Source: Armatimonadota bacterium (lineage in GTDB: Bacteria; Armatimonadota; Fimbriimonadia; Fimbriimonadales; Fimbriimonadaceae). From it: a stretch of DNA of 33,598 nucleotides. The first letter of the stretch is position 1. Every line of letters starts with the position of its first letter. Where the stretch lies: contig JAGQUX010000026.1 of assembly GCA_020438215.1 (NCBI GenBank), positions 1 through 33,598 of the forward strand, read 5' to 3'. The position numbers were made by a program, and so were the translations under genes. Below, one piece after another: positions 21,290 to 30,146 of the stretch. The notes beneath the pieces were generated by a model. It was not told the origin of the DNA. It saw only the letters and a list, made by a program, of their open reading frames with translations, and did no database searches.

Positions 21290-23376
21290 CGATTCATGAC
21301 CAGTCGTTCTACAAAGAACTCCATCATGCGCTCATAGTTCACACCGGAGTGACCGCGATCCACCCCAACCTGAACTTCAAACGACTTGCGTTGTCGCTGC
21401 AACTCGTTGATCAAAGTCAAGCTGTTGCTGGGGTGAGTGTTGTCATCGGCGGTGCCGTAATAGATCATCAACCAACCCTTCAGATCCTTCGCATAGGTCA
21501 AGGTTGAACCGCGCTCATAACCTTCTTTGTTGTTTTCGTACAGATCCATGTACCGCTCGGTGTAGGTGGTGTCGTATTGCGTCCAACTACTCACCATACT
21601 GCTTGCGCTGGAAGCGTGGAACAGATCAGGGTATCGAAGGATCGCCATCGCTGAAGCGTAGCCACCATAGGATGTCCCGTAGATTCCCACTCGGCTTGTG
21701 TCCGCCCACGGGAACTGCTTGAGAGCCATTGCTCCAGCGGCAAAGTCGTCGATCTCGACGATGCCCATCTTGCGATAGATTGCTTGCCGGAAGTCGCGCC
21801 CACGACCATTGCCATCGCGCACATACACGTTCACAATCAGGAAGCCAGTGCTGGCCTGGGTGGAACTGTAGCTATAGCTTTCGCTTGGTGATCCGAACGG
21901 GCCAAGCGGACCGCCATAGATTGAGAAGAGAACCGGGTACTTCTTGTTCGGGTCGAAGTTACGCGGCTTGTCAATGGTTCCCCACAGATCAGTTGAATCA
22001 TCCAGGCTCTTGAAGTGGAACCACTGCTGAGGTTCAAAACCTGCTTGAGCGCCCAAATCTGCAACCTGAGCGACTGGCGTCGCCTTACCGGTCGCAACAT
22101 TGACAACCTGGATACTGGGCGGATTCTTTGCATTCTCGAAATCATCGACAAAATACTTGTTGTCCGCACTCAATGTCACTGAGTGGTGGTACTCCGAAAT
22201 TGTAAGGCTCCGGTGCCCCGTACCATCAAAGTTGATCACATGGAGCTGGTGCCGATAAGGGGTTTCCCCATCACCCGCCATGTAGAAAATCCGCTTACCA
22301 GCATCATCCACTTTGACAATGCTCACAACATCGAATCGGTGCTGAGTGATCGCCTTGCGACCCTTACCGCCAGGCTTTGTATCCATCCAATACAGATTGA
22401 AAAAGCCGATATCTTCCGAAAGAATCAGCATCTCATCGCCGAAAGTCATCCCGTTTGCGCCGAGGCGTCCGCGCGACCGTGCATCGGAGTAAGCAAAGAA
22501 CTCAGTCCATCCCTTTTGGTTCTCCTCGCGATCAACAACGGTGATGTTCCCGTTCACTGGGTTTGCCGAAACAAGTTCTTTAATCTTCTGCTGACGATCC
22601 ATGCGATGGAACATCAACCGAGAACTATCTTCGCTAAAGCCGATCCCGAAAACGTAGTGACCAAGCGCATTGCTGAACTCGCCGTCCCGCACTTTGACCT
22701 TAGTAGACTGTCCAGTCTGTAAATTGTAAACGTACAGATCAACGATCGGATTCTTGGTACCTGGCTTAGGATATGCCTCGATCGCCAAGCTGGATTGAGT
22801 GCTGTTTTGCCCCAACGTCAGATAGAAATCTTTGACCGGGTTGTCATCAAATCGGTAGTACCAGAGGAATTTCCCATCGGGAGAGAAGCCCATTGCGTGA
22901 TTCTGATTGAGTTCTTCTCCGTACACCCAACTAGCAGTGCCGTAGCGAATTCGTTTGGCATCGCTCCCGTCAGTCGTGACAGCCTTCTCGGTATCCCCAA
23001 TCGTCACATAGACATTGCCTTCTCGGTACTCGGCCTTGGCGTTACCCGCAGGAGAGTTCACCTGCGTCCATTGCCGCCCGCGACCGGGAGCTTGCTGAGG
23101 AGCAGGAACAGGCTCCGGCCCGAAACTCATTTCGCTAGGTGACGAAACACCAGTCGAGACATTGAATTTGAAGTTCCCTTTTGAAGTCGAATAGTTGAAC
23201 TCCGTGTTGCTTGTCCAACTAATGCGCGGGTTCAAGTTCGGGAGATCGCGCCGTGCTTGGTTAGCCGCTTGGAATTCCTTGTAGCCAGGCATGGATGGCC
23301 AGCGCATTTGCGCTTTGCACGTTGCTGGAATGACGAGGGCGGAAAGCGAAATCGCCCAGAATCGCAACAATTTCAT
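21286..23376 (-). CDS. Exported S9 family (DPP IV-type) serine peptidase
   Basis: 696 residues. The N-terminus MKLLRFWAISLSALVIPATCKAQ is a signal peptide. An N-terminal beta-propeller (about 100-440) is followed by an alpha/beta hydrolase: YPVLFSIYGGPLGPFG, then GIYGTSYGGYASAMAI with nucleophile S569, YYGTADDNTH with Asp 644/645, and VDRGHSGV with H676. S9B/C enzymes remove dipeptides or act on oligopeptides, here probably in the periplasm. It starts 4 nt after the DUF554 stop. A TAGAAT box, 6 nt before the ATG, overlaps that stop and could drive separate expression. It converges with cinA. Confidence 0.93.
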   Translation of the reverse strand: MKLLRFWAISLSALVIPATCKAQMRWPSMPGYKEFQAANQARRDLPNLNPRISWTSNTEFNYSTSKGNFKFNVSTGVSSPSEMSFGPEPVPAPQQAPGRGRQWTQVNSPAGNAKAEYREGNVYVTIGDTEKAVTTDGSDAKRIRYGTASWVYGEELNQNHAMGFSPDGKFLWYYRFDDNPVKDFYLTLGQNSTQSSLAIEAYPKPGTKNPIVDLYVYNLQTGQSTKVKVRDGEFSNALGHYVFGIGFSEDSSRLMFHRMDRQQKIKELVSANPVNGNITVVDREENQKGWTEFFAYSDARSRGRLGANGMTFGDEMLILSEDIGFFNLYWMDTKPGGKGRKAITQHRFDVVSIVKVDDAGKRIFYMAGDGETPYRHQLHVINFDGTGHRSLTISEYHHSVTLSADNKYFVDDFENAKNPPSIQVVNVATGKATPVAQVADLGAQAGFEPQQWFHFKSLDDSTDLWGTIDKPRNFDPNKKYPVLFSIYGGPLGPFGSPSESYSYSSTQASTGFLIVNVYVRDGNGRGRDFRQAIYRKMGIVEIDDFAAGAMALKQFPWADTSRVGIYGTSYGGYASAMAILRYPDLFHASSASSMVSSWTQYDTTYTERYMDLYENNKEGYERGSTLTYAKDLKGWLMIYYGTADDNTHPSNSLTLINELQRQRKSFEVQVGVDRGHSGVNYERMMEFFVERLVMNR

Positions 23377-23380
23377 GCTG

Positions 23381-24124
23381 TCATTCTACTGATGCAGGTT
23401 CTTGAATTGCGTCTTTCTTTACGAATTTCGATATCACCCAAACCAGGGCAGGAGCAATAAACAGCGCCGGAAGTAACTGTTCAGTCGGGAAATCTTTAAT
23501 GCCAGCCAGCCCCAAACCAATTGATACCATCATCACCCCACCAACCGCAGAAATCTCGTCGAGATACTCTGGTTTCTTCGCCATCGGGCGCAACAAACCC
23601 GCCAGCAAAGTAAGAAGCCCTTGGAAAACCAGCACGATAATCGCACTAAAGAGAACCCCCACTCCCATCGTGGCGGCAAAGAAGATGCTCGTGATCCCAT
23701 CCAGCATTGACTTGATGCTGAGAAGTTCGATCTTCCGTTCCAGCGCATCTTGCAAACACCCGAGAAGCGTCATCGGACCAACGCAGTAAAGGATTGTTGC
23801 TGTAATCAGTCCTTCGTTGAACCGTGATTCGCCCTGGGCAAACGTCTTGAGTTGATCCGCGATCCAATCCAGACCAGCCGAAATCCCAAGCACCATCCCT
23901 AAAATGCCACCGACCGCAATCGCGGTCAGGGTGATCAGCACGTTCTTGCCTTTCAGGAACATACTGACCCCGATCAGCATCGTGATGAACCCAAAACTGT
24001 TTTGAACCAGAGTTTGTGCGTCGCTTGGGAGCGCGTTCCCGATCGCGAGACCAATCAACGACCCGACGATCACAGTGATCGTGTTTAGGATCGTCCCGCG
24101 ACCAGGAAGCGTAGCTTTCTTCAC
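23381..24124 (-). CDS. DUF554 family integral membrane protein
   Basis: 247 residues with about seven hydrophobic segments. DUF554 (YdfK-type) signatures are GTILNTITVIVGSLIGLAIG near the N-terminus, CVGPMTLLGCLQDAL, KSMLDGITSIFFAATMG and GGVMMVSIGLGLAGIK. It is probably a transporter-like inner-membrane protein; no function is established. The start is GTG at 24124, chosen because no better start precedes the first helix. It lies between aconitase and the S9 peptidase with gaps of 9 and 4 nt, so it is probably in one transcript with them. Confidence 0.9.
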   Translation of the reverse strand: MKKATLPGRGTILNTITVIVGSLIGLAIGNALPSDAQTLVQNSFGFITMLIGVSMFLKGKNVLITLTAIAVGGILGMVLGISAGLDWIADQLKTFAQGESRFNEGLITATILYCVGPMTLLGCLQDALERKIELLSIKSMLDGITSIFFAATMGVGVLFSAIIVLVFQGLLTLLAGLLRPMAKKPEYLDEISAVGGVMMVSIGLGLAGIKDFPTEQLLPALFIAPALVWVISKFVKKDAIQEPASVE

Positions 24125-24133
24125 GCGCTCACA

Positions 24134-26764
24134 TCAAAGCAGTTGGCGAAGAACGTATTGGAGAACGCCGCCGTGGCGGTAGTAATCCATTTCCGTTGGT
24201 GTATCCAATCGACAAACGGCAGTAAATGTCTTGACTTGCCCGCCGGTATCCACGGCCCGCACGGTCAAGGACTTGCCTTCCGCGAATTTCGTTTGGACGC
24301 CATGTTCTAACCCGATCACAGCGAACTCTTCATCACCGGTCAAACCAAGCGACTCTGCGTTTTGCCCATCTTCGAATTGGAGCGGGAGAACGCCCATGCC
24401 AATCAGGTTTGAGCGGTGAATCCTTTCAAACGATTCGGCGAGAACAGCCTTCACACCCAGAAGCCGGGTTCCTTTCGCCGCCCAGTCGCGGCTGGAACCA
24501 GTTCCGTATTCCTTGCCAGCAATCACGATCAAGCCAATGCCTTTCGCACCGTAAGATTGTGCGGCATCAAAGATTGTTGTGACTTCCCCGGTGAGATGGT
24601 TCTTGGTGAAACCACCCTCGGTTCCGGGAGCGAGTTGGTTGCGGAGTCGGATGTTGCCGAAGGTGCCGCGCACCATGACTTCATCATTACCGCGGCGTGC
24701 GCCGTAACTGTTGAACAGATGTGGTCGGACGCCTTTCTCGATCAAATACTGACCAGCAGGGGAATCTGCCTTGATCGAACCAGCGGGTGAGATGTGGTCT
24801 GTCGTCACCGAGTCGCCAAGCTTAGCGAGAACCTTCAAACCGCTCAGGTCAGGCACGGTTTCCGGTGCTTGCGGCGGCATGTCTTGGAAGAAAGGAGCTT
24901 CTTTAACATAAGTGCTTTCTGTCCAGGCGTAGCGATCACCACCTTCAACAGCGATTTCTTGCCACTTGTCATCACCCTCAAAAACGCTTTCGTAAGACTT
25001 GGTGTACATCTCGCGAGTGATGTTTTTCTCAACTGTATCCGCGATTTCTTGTTGGCTCGGCCAGATATCGCGGAGATAGACCAGCGTGCCGTCTTCTTGC
25101 GTAGCAATCGGATCGTGAGCCAAGTCGATATCGAATGTGCCGGCGAAACTGTATGCCACGACCAGCGGAGGCGACATCAGATAGTTGGCCTTGACATCTT
25201 GGTTTACGCGCCCTTCAAAGTTACGGTTACCACTGAGAACAGAAACAACCGCCAAGTCCTTCTCCTTGATTTCGTTAGAAATCTCTTCAGGCAGCGGTCC
25301 GGAGTTACCAATGCAGGTCGTGCAGCCATATCCAACGACATTGAATCCAACCGCTTCCAGATCAGGGAGCAATCCACTCGCTTCCAGATAGCGAGTGACA
25401 ACTCGTGAACCAGGAGCCAGCGAGGTCTTCACCCACGGCTTCGGTTTCAAACCAAGTGCGTTCGCTTTCTTAGCGACCAAGCCCGCCGCAACCATCACGC
25501 TCGGGTTACTCGTGTTAGTACAGCTGGTAATAGCGGCAATGACCGTGCTGGCGTTATCAAGCGAGTTCTTATCCGTTGGCTTTGCATCCGGGAATGCGGC
25601 GAAGAAGGTGTCCTTCGCATTCGGCAAAACAACGCGGTCTTGCGGACGCTTCGGACCAGCAACGCTCGGGACAACATCTGCGAGGTTCAGTTCCAGCGTG
25701 CTGGAATATTCTGCCTCAGCTGAATCCGCCGTGTGCAAAATGCCTTGCGCTTTGTAATAGTCACGAACTCGATTGACATGCTGTTCTGACCGTCCGGAAA
25801 GAAGCATATAGCGAAGAGTTTCTTCGTCTACCGGGAAGATGCCACAGGTAGCGCCGTATTCCGGAGCCATGTTGGCAATCGTCGCGCGGTCAGCGAGCGG
25901 AAGATTCCCAATTCCAGGGCCGTAAAATTCAACGAACTTCCCAACCACGCCGTGCTTGCGGAGCATTTCTGTAACCGTAAGAACGAGGTCGGTAGCGGTA
26001 GCACCTTCAGGGAGGCTTCCGGTGATCTTAAAACCAACCACTTGCGGGATCAACATACTGACCGGTTGCCCCAGCATCGCCGCTTCTGCTTCGATACCAC
26101 CAACGCCCCAACCAAGCACGCCGAGACCGTTGATCATCGTCGTGTGGCTGTCAGTTCCGACGAGAGTATCGAGATAGGCAACACCTTTCTCTTCAAACAC
26201 GACTCGCGCCAGATATTCCAGATTCACCTGGTGGCAGATACCCGTGTTCGGCGGAACCGCTTTGAAGTTACTGAAGCCTTTCTGACCCCATTTCAGGAAT
26301 TGATACCGCTCGTTGTTACGCTCAAACTCTAGGTCGAGGTTGATCTGGAGTGCCGCATCTGAACCGTACGCATCCACCTGCACCGAGTGGTCAATAACCA
26401 ACTCAACCGGCTGGAGCGGGTTGATCTTTTGCGGGTCCCCACCGAGGCGTGCCATCGCATCGCGCATGGAAGCAAGATCGACAACACATGGAACACCGGT
26501 GAAGTCTTGGAGGAGAACCCGAGCCGGAGTGAAAGCTATTTCTTGGCTGGGAGTTGCTTTGGAATCCCAATTCAGGAGTGCTTCAATATCGCCTTTGCTG
26601 ACGTTCACGCCATCTTCGTGGCGGAGGAGATTTTCAAGGAGAACTTTGTGAGCATAAGGCAGGCGATCGACATTGAATCCGGCTTCGCGGAGCTTGTTGA
26701 AGTCAAAGAAAGTGGACTCAACGCCCCCAAATGAACCGGTTGATTTTGTACCAAAACTGTTCAT
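24134..26764 (-). CDS. acnA: Aconitate hydratase A
   Basis: 876 residues, AcnA/IRP1 type. The three [4Fe-4S] ligands are visible: C415 in [11 protein letters not shown], and C481 and C484 in [14 protein letters not shown]. Active-site segments include [45 protein letters not shown] and [15 protein letters not shown]. It interconverts citrate and isocitrate in the TCA cycle. A GGTAATCT box lies 13 nt before the ATG, suggesting its own promoter downstream of the lipoprotein gene. The DUF554 gene follows after 9 nt. Confidence 0.97.
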   Translation of the reverse strand: MNSFGTKSTGSFGGVESTFFDFNKLREAGFNVDRLPYAHKVLLENLLRHEDGVNVSKGDIEALLNWDSKATPSQEIAFTPARVLLQDFTGVPCVVDLASMRDAMARLGGDPQKINPLQPVELVIDHSVQVDAYGSDAALQINLDLEFERNNERYQFLKWGQKGFSNFKAVPPNTGICHQVNLEYLARVVFEEKGVAYLDTLVGTDSHTTMINGLGVLGWGVGGIEAEAAMLGQPVSMLIPQVVGFKITGSLPEGATATDLVLTVTEMLRKHGVVGKFVEFYGPGIGNLPLADRATIANMAPEYGATCGIFPVDEETLRYMLLSGRSEQHVNRVRDYYKAQGILHTADSAEAEYSSTLELNLADVVPSVAGPKRPQDRVVLPNAKDTFFAAFPDAKPTDKNSLDNASTVIAAITSCTNTSNPSVMVAAGLVAKKANALGLKPKPWVKTSLAPGSRVVTRYLEASGLLPDLEAVGFNVVGYGCTTCIGNSGPLPEEISNEIKEKDLAVVSVLSGNRNFEGRVNQDVKANYLMSPPLVVAYSFAGTFDIDLAHDPIATQEDGTLVYLRDIWPSQQEIADTVEKNITREMYTKSYESVFEGDDKWQEIAVEGGDRYAWTESTYVKEAPFFQDMPPQAPETVPDLSGLKVLAKLGDSVTTDHISPAGSIKADSPAGQYLIEKGVRPHLFNSYGARRGNDEVMVRGTFGNIRLRNQLAPGTEGGFTKNHLTGEVTTIFDAAQSYGAKGIGLIVIAGKEYGTGSSRDWAAKGTRLLGVKAVLAESFERIHRSNLIGMGVLPLQFEDGQNAESLGLTGDEEFAVIGLEHGVQTKFAEGKSLTVRAVDTGGQVKTFTAVCRLDTPTEMDYYRHGGVLQYVLRQLL

Positions 26765-26777
26765 AGTAATTGAACTC

Positions 26778-26785
26778 AGATTACC
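26778..26785 (-). promoter_or_regulatory. Putative -10 box of acnA (GGTAATCT)
   Basis: On the minus strand GGTAATCT lies 13 nt before the aconitase ATG in the 58-nt gap after the lipoprotein gene. No clear -35 is seen. Confidence 0.35.
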
Positions 26786-26822
26786 TGGGCTTTGGGTGAA
26801 CGTTTGGGCGAATATATTTAGC

Positions 26823-28085
26823 TTAGTTTGCGCTTGGTTTTGCGAATTCTGCCGCCCCGGTTTCCAAAAGCATTTTCGTGTACTCCAAGGGCTGGCTCTT
26901 GGACGGAAACTTCATTTTGAGGAGCTTGGTGGTCATATCCACCTCGTACGGCTCATTGGTAATGGGGGCCCTCAAATCCTTCGCCAAATCATAATTGCCA
27001 TTGATTGCATGATTGATGCGAACGGCATACGAATCGCGCTGAACGTGCTGATACACAGCCCATTTGAGAGCGGTGAATGCATCCTGAGTGAACTCGTAGG
27101 CAATCAGTCGGCCGACTGAGTTGGGCTGATCAGCGATTTTAAGTTCTTGATCCGGGTTTGCTTTCAGCGATTTGAATTCGGCAGTGGAGTTGGCTTCCCG
27201 CTCTTCCACTAAATCATCCCATTGCTCGACAGTCAAATTCGGTTCGGCCAGGCGCTCAATCCAACTGCTGCTGAGCTTGATGCTCTCTGGCCCGTTCAGA
27301 GGGTGTTCTTTACTTTGTAAAAGCTTCACCAAAGAATCGACATACGGCTCCGGATCAATGTCTCCAGCGAGGGTGGTGACAATCGTTTTCGCCGGATCTT
27401 TTGCGCTCATCAAAGCTTGGAAGCGGGCGACGGTTTCAGTCGCATAATCACGGCGGATTAGGCCCCTCATTTCCGTGAGAATTGGTGATGCCTGTACCAA
27501 TTTGAGTAGCTCATTGCGTTGATCTTTTGCACTCGCAGGGTTCTCTGAAAAGCGCGCTATCGCCTCCCAAAGTTGAAGTCGAGATGCAGTCAAAGTTTTT
27601 GCGCGGAGATCGGTTGCGTTACCAAGGCTCTGATTCAACCAGTCATCTGCCGTCTTGAGCCTCTCGAAAGCCATTTCCGCATCCTTTTGTGCGGTTGCCG
27701 CTTCCGCCGAGAGAATCAGCAGATTGACGGTTTGGGAAACGGCATCAATCGTCTCATCGAAAGTCAGCTCGTTATCAACCGGTTTTAGACTCAACCAATC
27801 ATGAACTTTCTTTTGAAATTCGTCTTTGCCCTTGACTCGCGAGATTTGTGATTCATTGAAAGGGTCAAGAAGCATCGCTCGCCACTCCTCATCAAGCTCT
27901 GGTAGCGGCTGAGCGAATTGCCACGCAATCCACTTCTCATTCGGATTAGGTTCAAATTGCAAGGATTCCGGAACCGCGTTCTCAATCGACTTCGGCGAAT
28001 TGTTGACCGCCAGCTTCTTAGCCGCCGAACACCCGATCAAGCTCAACGAAAGCAAACCAAGTAGCCACCAGCTCAGAAATCGCAT
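26823..28085 (-). CDS. Lipoprotein of unknown function
   Basis: 420 residues from the ATG at 28085. In-frame ATGs at 28094 and 28142 are possible, but 28085 gives a compact signal [20 protein letters not shown] with lipobox LIGC and sits 7 nt after a GGTAAGAT box. The mature protein is mostly helical and acidic, rich in Asp/Glu/Lys, without cysteines or recognisable motifs. It has several WIERL/DDWLNQ-type helices that may form a repeat-like helical bundle. I do not recognise a family. It is the first gene of a minus-strand run with acnA, DUF554 and the S9 peptidase, and diverges from uvrC. Confidence 0.75.
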   Translation of the reverse strand: MRFLSWWLLGLLSLSLIGCSAAKKLAVNNSPKSIENAVPESLQFEPNPNEKWIAWQFAQPLPELDEEWRAMLLDPFNESQISRVKGKDEFQKKVHDWLSLKPVDNELTFDETIDAVSQTVNLLILSAEAATAQKDAEMAFERLKTADDWLNQSLGNATDLRAKTLTASRLQLWEAIARFSENPASAKDQRNELLKLVQASPILTEMRGLIRRDYATETVARFQALMSAKDPAKTIVTTLAGDIDPEPYVDSLVKLLQSKEHPLNGPESIKLSSSWIERLAEPNLTVEQWDDLVEEREANSTAEFKSLKANPDQELKIADQPNSVGRLIAYEFTQDAFTALKWAVYQHVQRDSYAVRINHAINGNYDLAKDLRAPITNEPYEVDMTTKLLKMKFPSKSQPLEYTKMLLETGAAEFAKPSAN

Positions 28086-28092
28086 GTCCTTC

Positions 28093-28100
28093 ATCTTACC
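28093..28100 (-). promoter_or_regulatory. Putative -10 box of the lipoprotein gene (GGTAAGAT), leaderless geometry
   Basis: On the minus strand GGTAAGAT is followed by gaaggac (7 nt) and the ATG at 28085. The octamer and spacing match those at dprA. Confidence 0.45.
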
Positions 28101-28152
28101 GACGTCGCGAAATTGCCCGGCATCCCGCAATCCCCGCGCCAAAAGCAGCGCA

Positions 28153-28165
28153 AAAGACGTAGAAT
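28153..28165 (+). promoter_or_regulatory. Putative promoter of uvrC (AAAGACGTAGAAT)
   Basis: The TAGAAT hexamer ends 12 nt before the uvrC ATG. The full 13-mer is identical to the one before ubiD (12887-12899). Confidence 0.45.
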
Positions 28166-28177
28166 AATATCCACCAC

Positions 28178-30094
28178 ATGGCGCGGAAACCGCTCAATGA
28201 GCACGTCACCGAACGGCTCAAGCAAGTCCCCACAAATCCAGGCTGCTACATCTATAAAGATGAAGACGGTCGGATTCTGTATGTGGGCAAAGCGGTGAAT
28301 CTGCGATCCCGAGTGCGATCCTATTTCCGCCCCAGTGCAAACCACAGTCAGCGCATTGAACGCCTCGTTCGCCGCATTCGCACAATTGACTGGATGGTAG
28401 TAGATTCCGAGCTAGAGGCACTTGTTCTTGAGTGCAACCTCATCAAAGAACACCGCCCGCACTACAACGTCCTCCTCCGCGATGATAAAAGTTATCCCTA
28501 TATTCAGGTCACCAAGGAGAACTTCCCCCGCGTCCAGTTTACGCGCAGGCCAAGGCGGCGGAATGGAAAGGTGTTCGGGCCCTACACCAGTGCGTTTGCT
28601 GTGCGTGATACGATCAAGACACTGCATAAGGCGTTTCCTCTGATCCCTTGCGGCAAGTCATGGAGTGGCAAAGAAGAGCAGAAGCCCTGCCTCTACTATC
28701 ACATCAAGCAGTGCATGGCACCCTGTGCCGGGCTCGCAGACAAGGAAGAGTACAGCCAAGTGGTCAACCAAGTGGTGAAGTTCTTGGAAGGCAAAGAAGA
28801 TTCCGTCATCAACGCCACAGCCCAAAAAATGGAGAAAGCCGCCGAGAATCTTGACTTTGAACTCGCCGCATCACTCCGTGATCGTATTCACGCTCTCCGG
28901 TCTGTACAAGAACGGCAGAAAGTTCTGAGCGAAGATGGCAAAGATCGCGACATTGTCGCCGTTGTCAAGGATGACCGCGGCTCCGCTATTCAGATGATGT
29001 ACATCCGGGGGGGACGCCTGATCGGTCAGCAAAACTTTATGCTCCAGCAGTCGAGTGATGTTCCGACCGGCGAAGCGGTTCAAGCATTTGTGGAGCAGTA
29101 CTATTCAAACGCTCCTGAGATTCCACGCGAAGTCTTGCTCCCGGTGGAGATCGAGTCTCGCCGGATCATTGAATCGTGGCTCCGCAACCGCAAGGGCGCA
29201 GCGGTGACGGTGGAAGTTCCTCAAGGCGGAGAAGGCTTGCGTCTCGTGGAAATGGCGGCTCAGAACGCCGAGCTCGCTCTTACCAGTTTCATCGAGGAAT
29301 CGGATGCGAAAGGGCAGTGGGCAGAGAATGCCATCGTCGAACTCAGCGAAGCTCTCGAACTCCCCAAGCCTGCCTATCGTATCGAAGGCTACGACATCTC
29401 CAACATCCAAGGGAAGGCACCTGTCGGCTCGATGGTGGTCACCGAAAATGGCGAAGCGGCAAAAGGCGAATACCGGCGTTTCCGAGTCAAATACACCCCT
29501 GAATCGCCTGATGACTTTGCGATGATGAACGAGGTACTTCTGCGACGTTTCCGGGCATATCTGGATGGAAATGAGAAGTTCAGCAAGCTCCCCGATCTCA
29601 TAATGATTGACGGAGGGAAGGGGCAGCTTTCATCTGCGCTGCGCGCGCGCGATCAACTCGGTTTGGATGTCCCAATGGTGGGGCTCGCAAAGCGCCAAGA
29701 GATCATTTTTGTTCCGGTGATTGACACATCATTAGAGCACCTACCTGGTGAGATGCCCTCACGATACACCTACCGAGAGGTGATTCTGCCGCTCAATTCA
29801 CCGGGACTGTTGATTCTCAGACGGTTACGCGATGAAGCCCACCGATTCGCGCTCAGCTACCACCGCAAGCTCCGTGATAAACGCGTTCACGGCTCCATCC
29901 TCGATGAGATTCCCGGGGTTGGCCCAAAGAAAAGACGGTTGCTTCTTCGTACTTTTGGAAGCATTGAGGGGATTCGCCGTTCCAAAGTCGAAGAGATTGC
30001 AGCTGTACCAACCTTTACAATGCGGCAGGCGCAGACCATCCACGATTACCTGCGCCCTGATGTCCGTGAAGTAGATGACCAGGCGAAGGAATAG
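28178..30094 (+). CDS. uvrC: Excinuclease ABC subunit C (UvrC)
   Basis: 638 residues, normal for UvrC, the dual-incision nuclease of nucleotide excision repair. The N-terminal GIY-YIG domain reads GCYIYKDEDGRILYVGKA (22-39), with the Cys-containing region KPCLYYHIKQCMAPC after it. A UVR motif (about 215-250, ENLDFELAASLRDRI) for UvrB contact follows. The RNase H-like 5'-incision domain has RIEGYDISNIQG, DLIMIDGGKGQL and LPLNSPGLLILRRLRDEAHRFA. Two C-terminal HhH motifs end it (LDEIPGVGPKKRRLLL). uvrA and uvrB are not in the window. There is no Shine-Dalgarno; a TAGAAT box lies 12 nt upstream of the ATG. Confidence 0.97.
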   Translation: MARKPLNEHVTERLKQVPTNPGCYIYKDEDGRILYVGKAVNLRSRVRSYFRPSANHSQRIERLVRRIRTIDWMVVDSELEALVLECNLIKEHRPHYNVLLRDDKSYPYIQVTKENFPRVQFTRRPRRRNGKVFGPYTSAFAVRDTIKTLHKAFPLIPCGKSWSGKEEQKPCLYYHIKQCMAPCAGLADKEEYSQVVNQVVKFLEGKEDSVINATAQKMEKAAENLDFELAASLRDRIHALRSVQERQKVLSEDGKDRDIVAVVKDDRGSAIQMMYIRGGRLIGQQNFMLQQSSDVPTGEAVQAFVEQYYSNAPEIPREVLLPVEIESRRIIESWLRNRKGAAVTVEVPQGGEGLRLVEMAAQNAELALTSFIEESDAKGQWAENAIVELSEALELPKPAYRIEGYDISNIQGKAPVGSMVVTENGEAAKGEYRRFRVKYTPESPDDFAMMNEVLLRRFRAYLDGNEKFSKLPDLIMIDGGKGQLSSALRARDQLGLDVPMVGLAKRQEIIFVPVIDTSLEHLPGEMPSRYTYREVILPLNSPGLLILRRLRDEAHRFALSYHRKLRDKRVHGSILDEIPGVGPKKRRLLLRTFGSIEGIRRSKVEEIAAVPTFTMRQAQTIHDYLRPDVREVDDQAKE

Positions 30095-30124
30095 CGCGTA
30101 GCCCGGAGCAAATCCGTGGTGGCA

Positions 30125-30132
30125 GGTACCAT
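30125..30132 (+). promoter_or_regulatory. Putative -10 box of ileS (GGTACCAT)
   Basis: GGTACCAT lies 14 nt before the ileS ATG in the 52-nt gap after uvrC. This gap shows no T-box features; it is far too short for one. Confidence 0.35.
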
Positions 30133-30146
30133 TCCCCTCTAGTCCA

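Noticed and set aside
22183-22722. 179-aa open frame antisense to the S9 peptidase
   Set aside because: Shadow frame; the peptidase strand carries the full set of conserved motifs.
30095-30146. T-box leader for ileS
   Set aside because: The gap is only 52 nt, far too short for the specifier and antiterminator structures.
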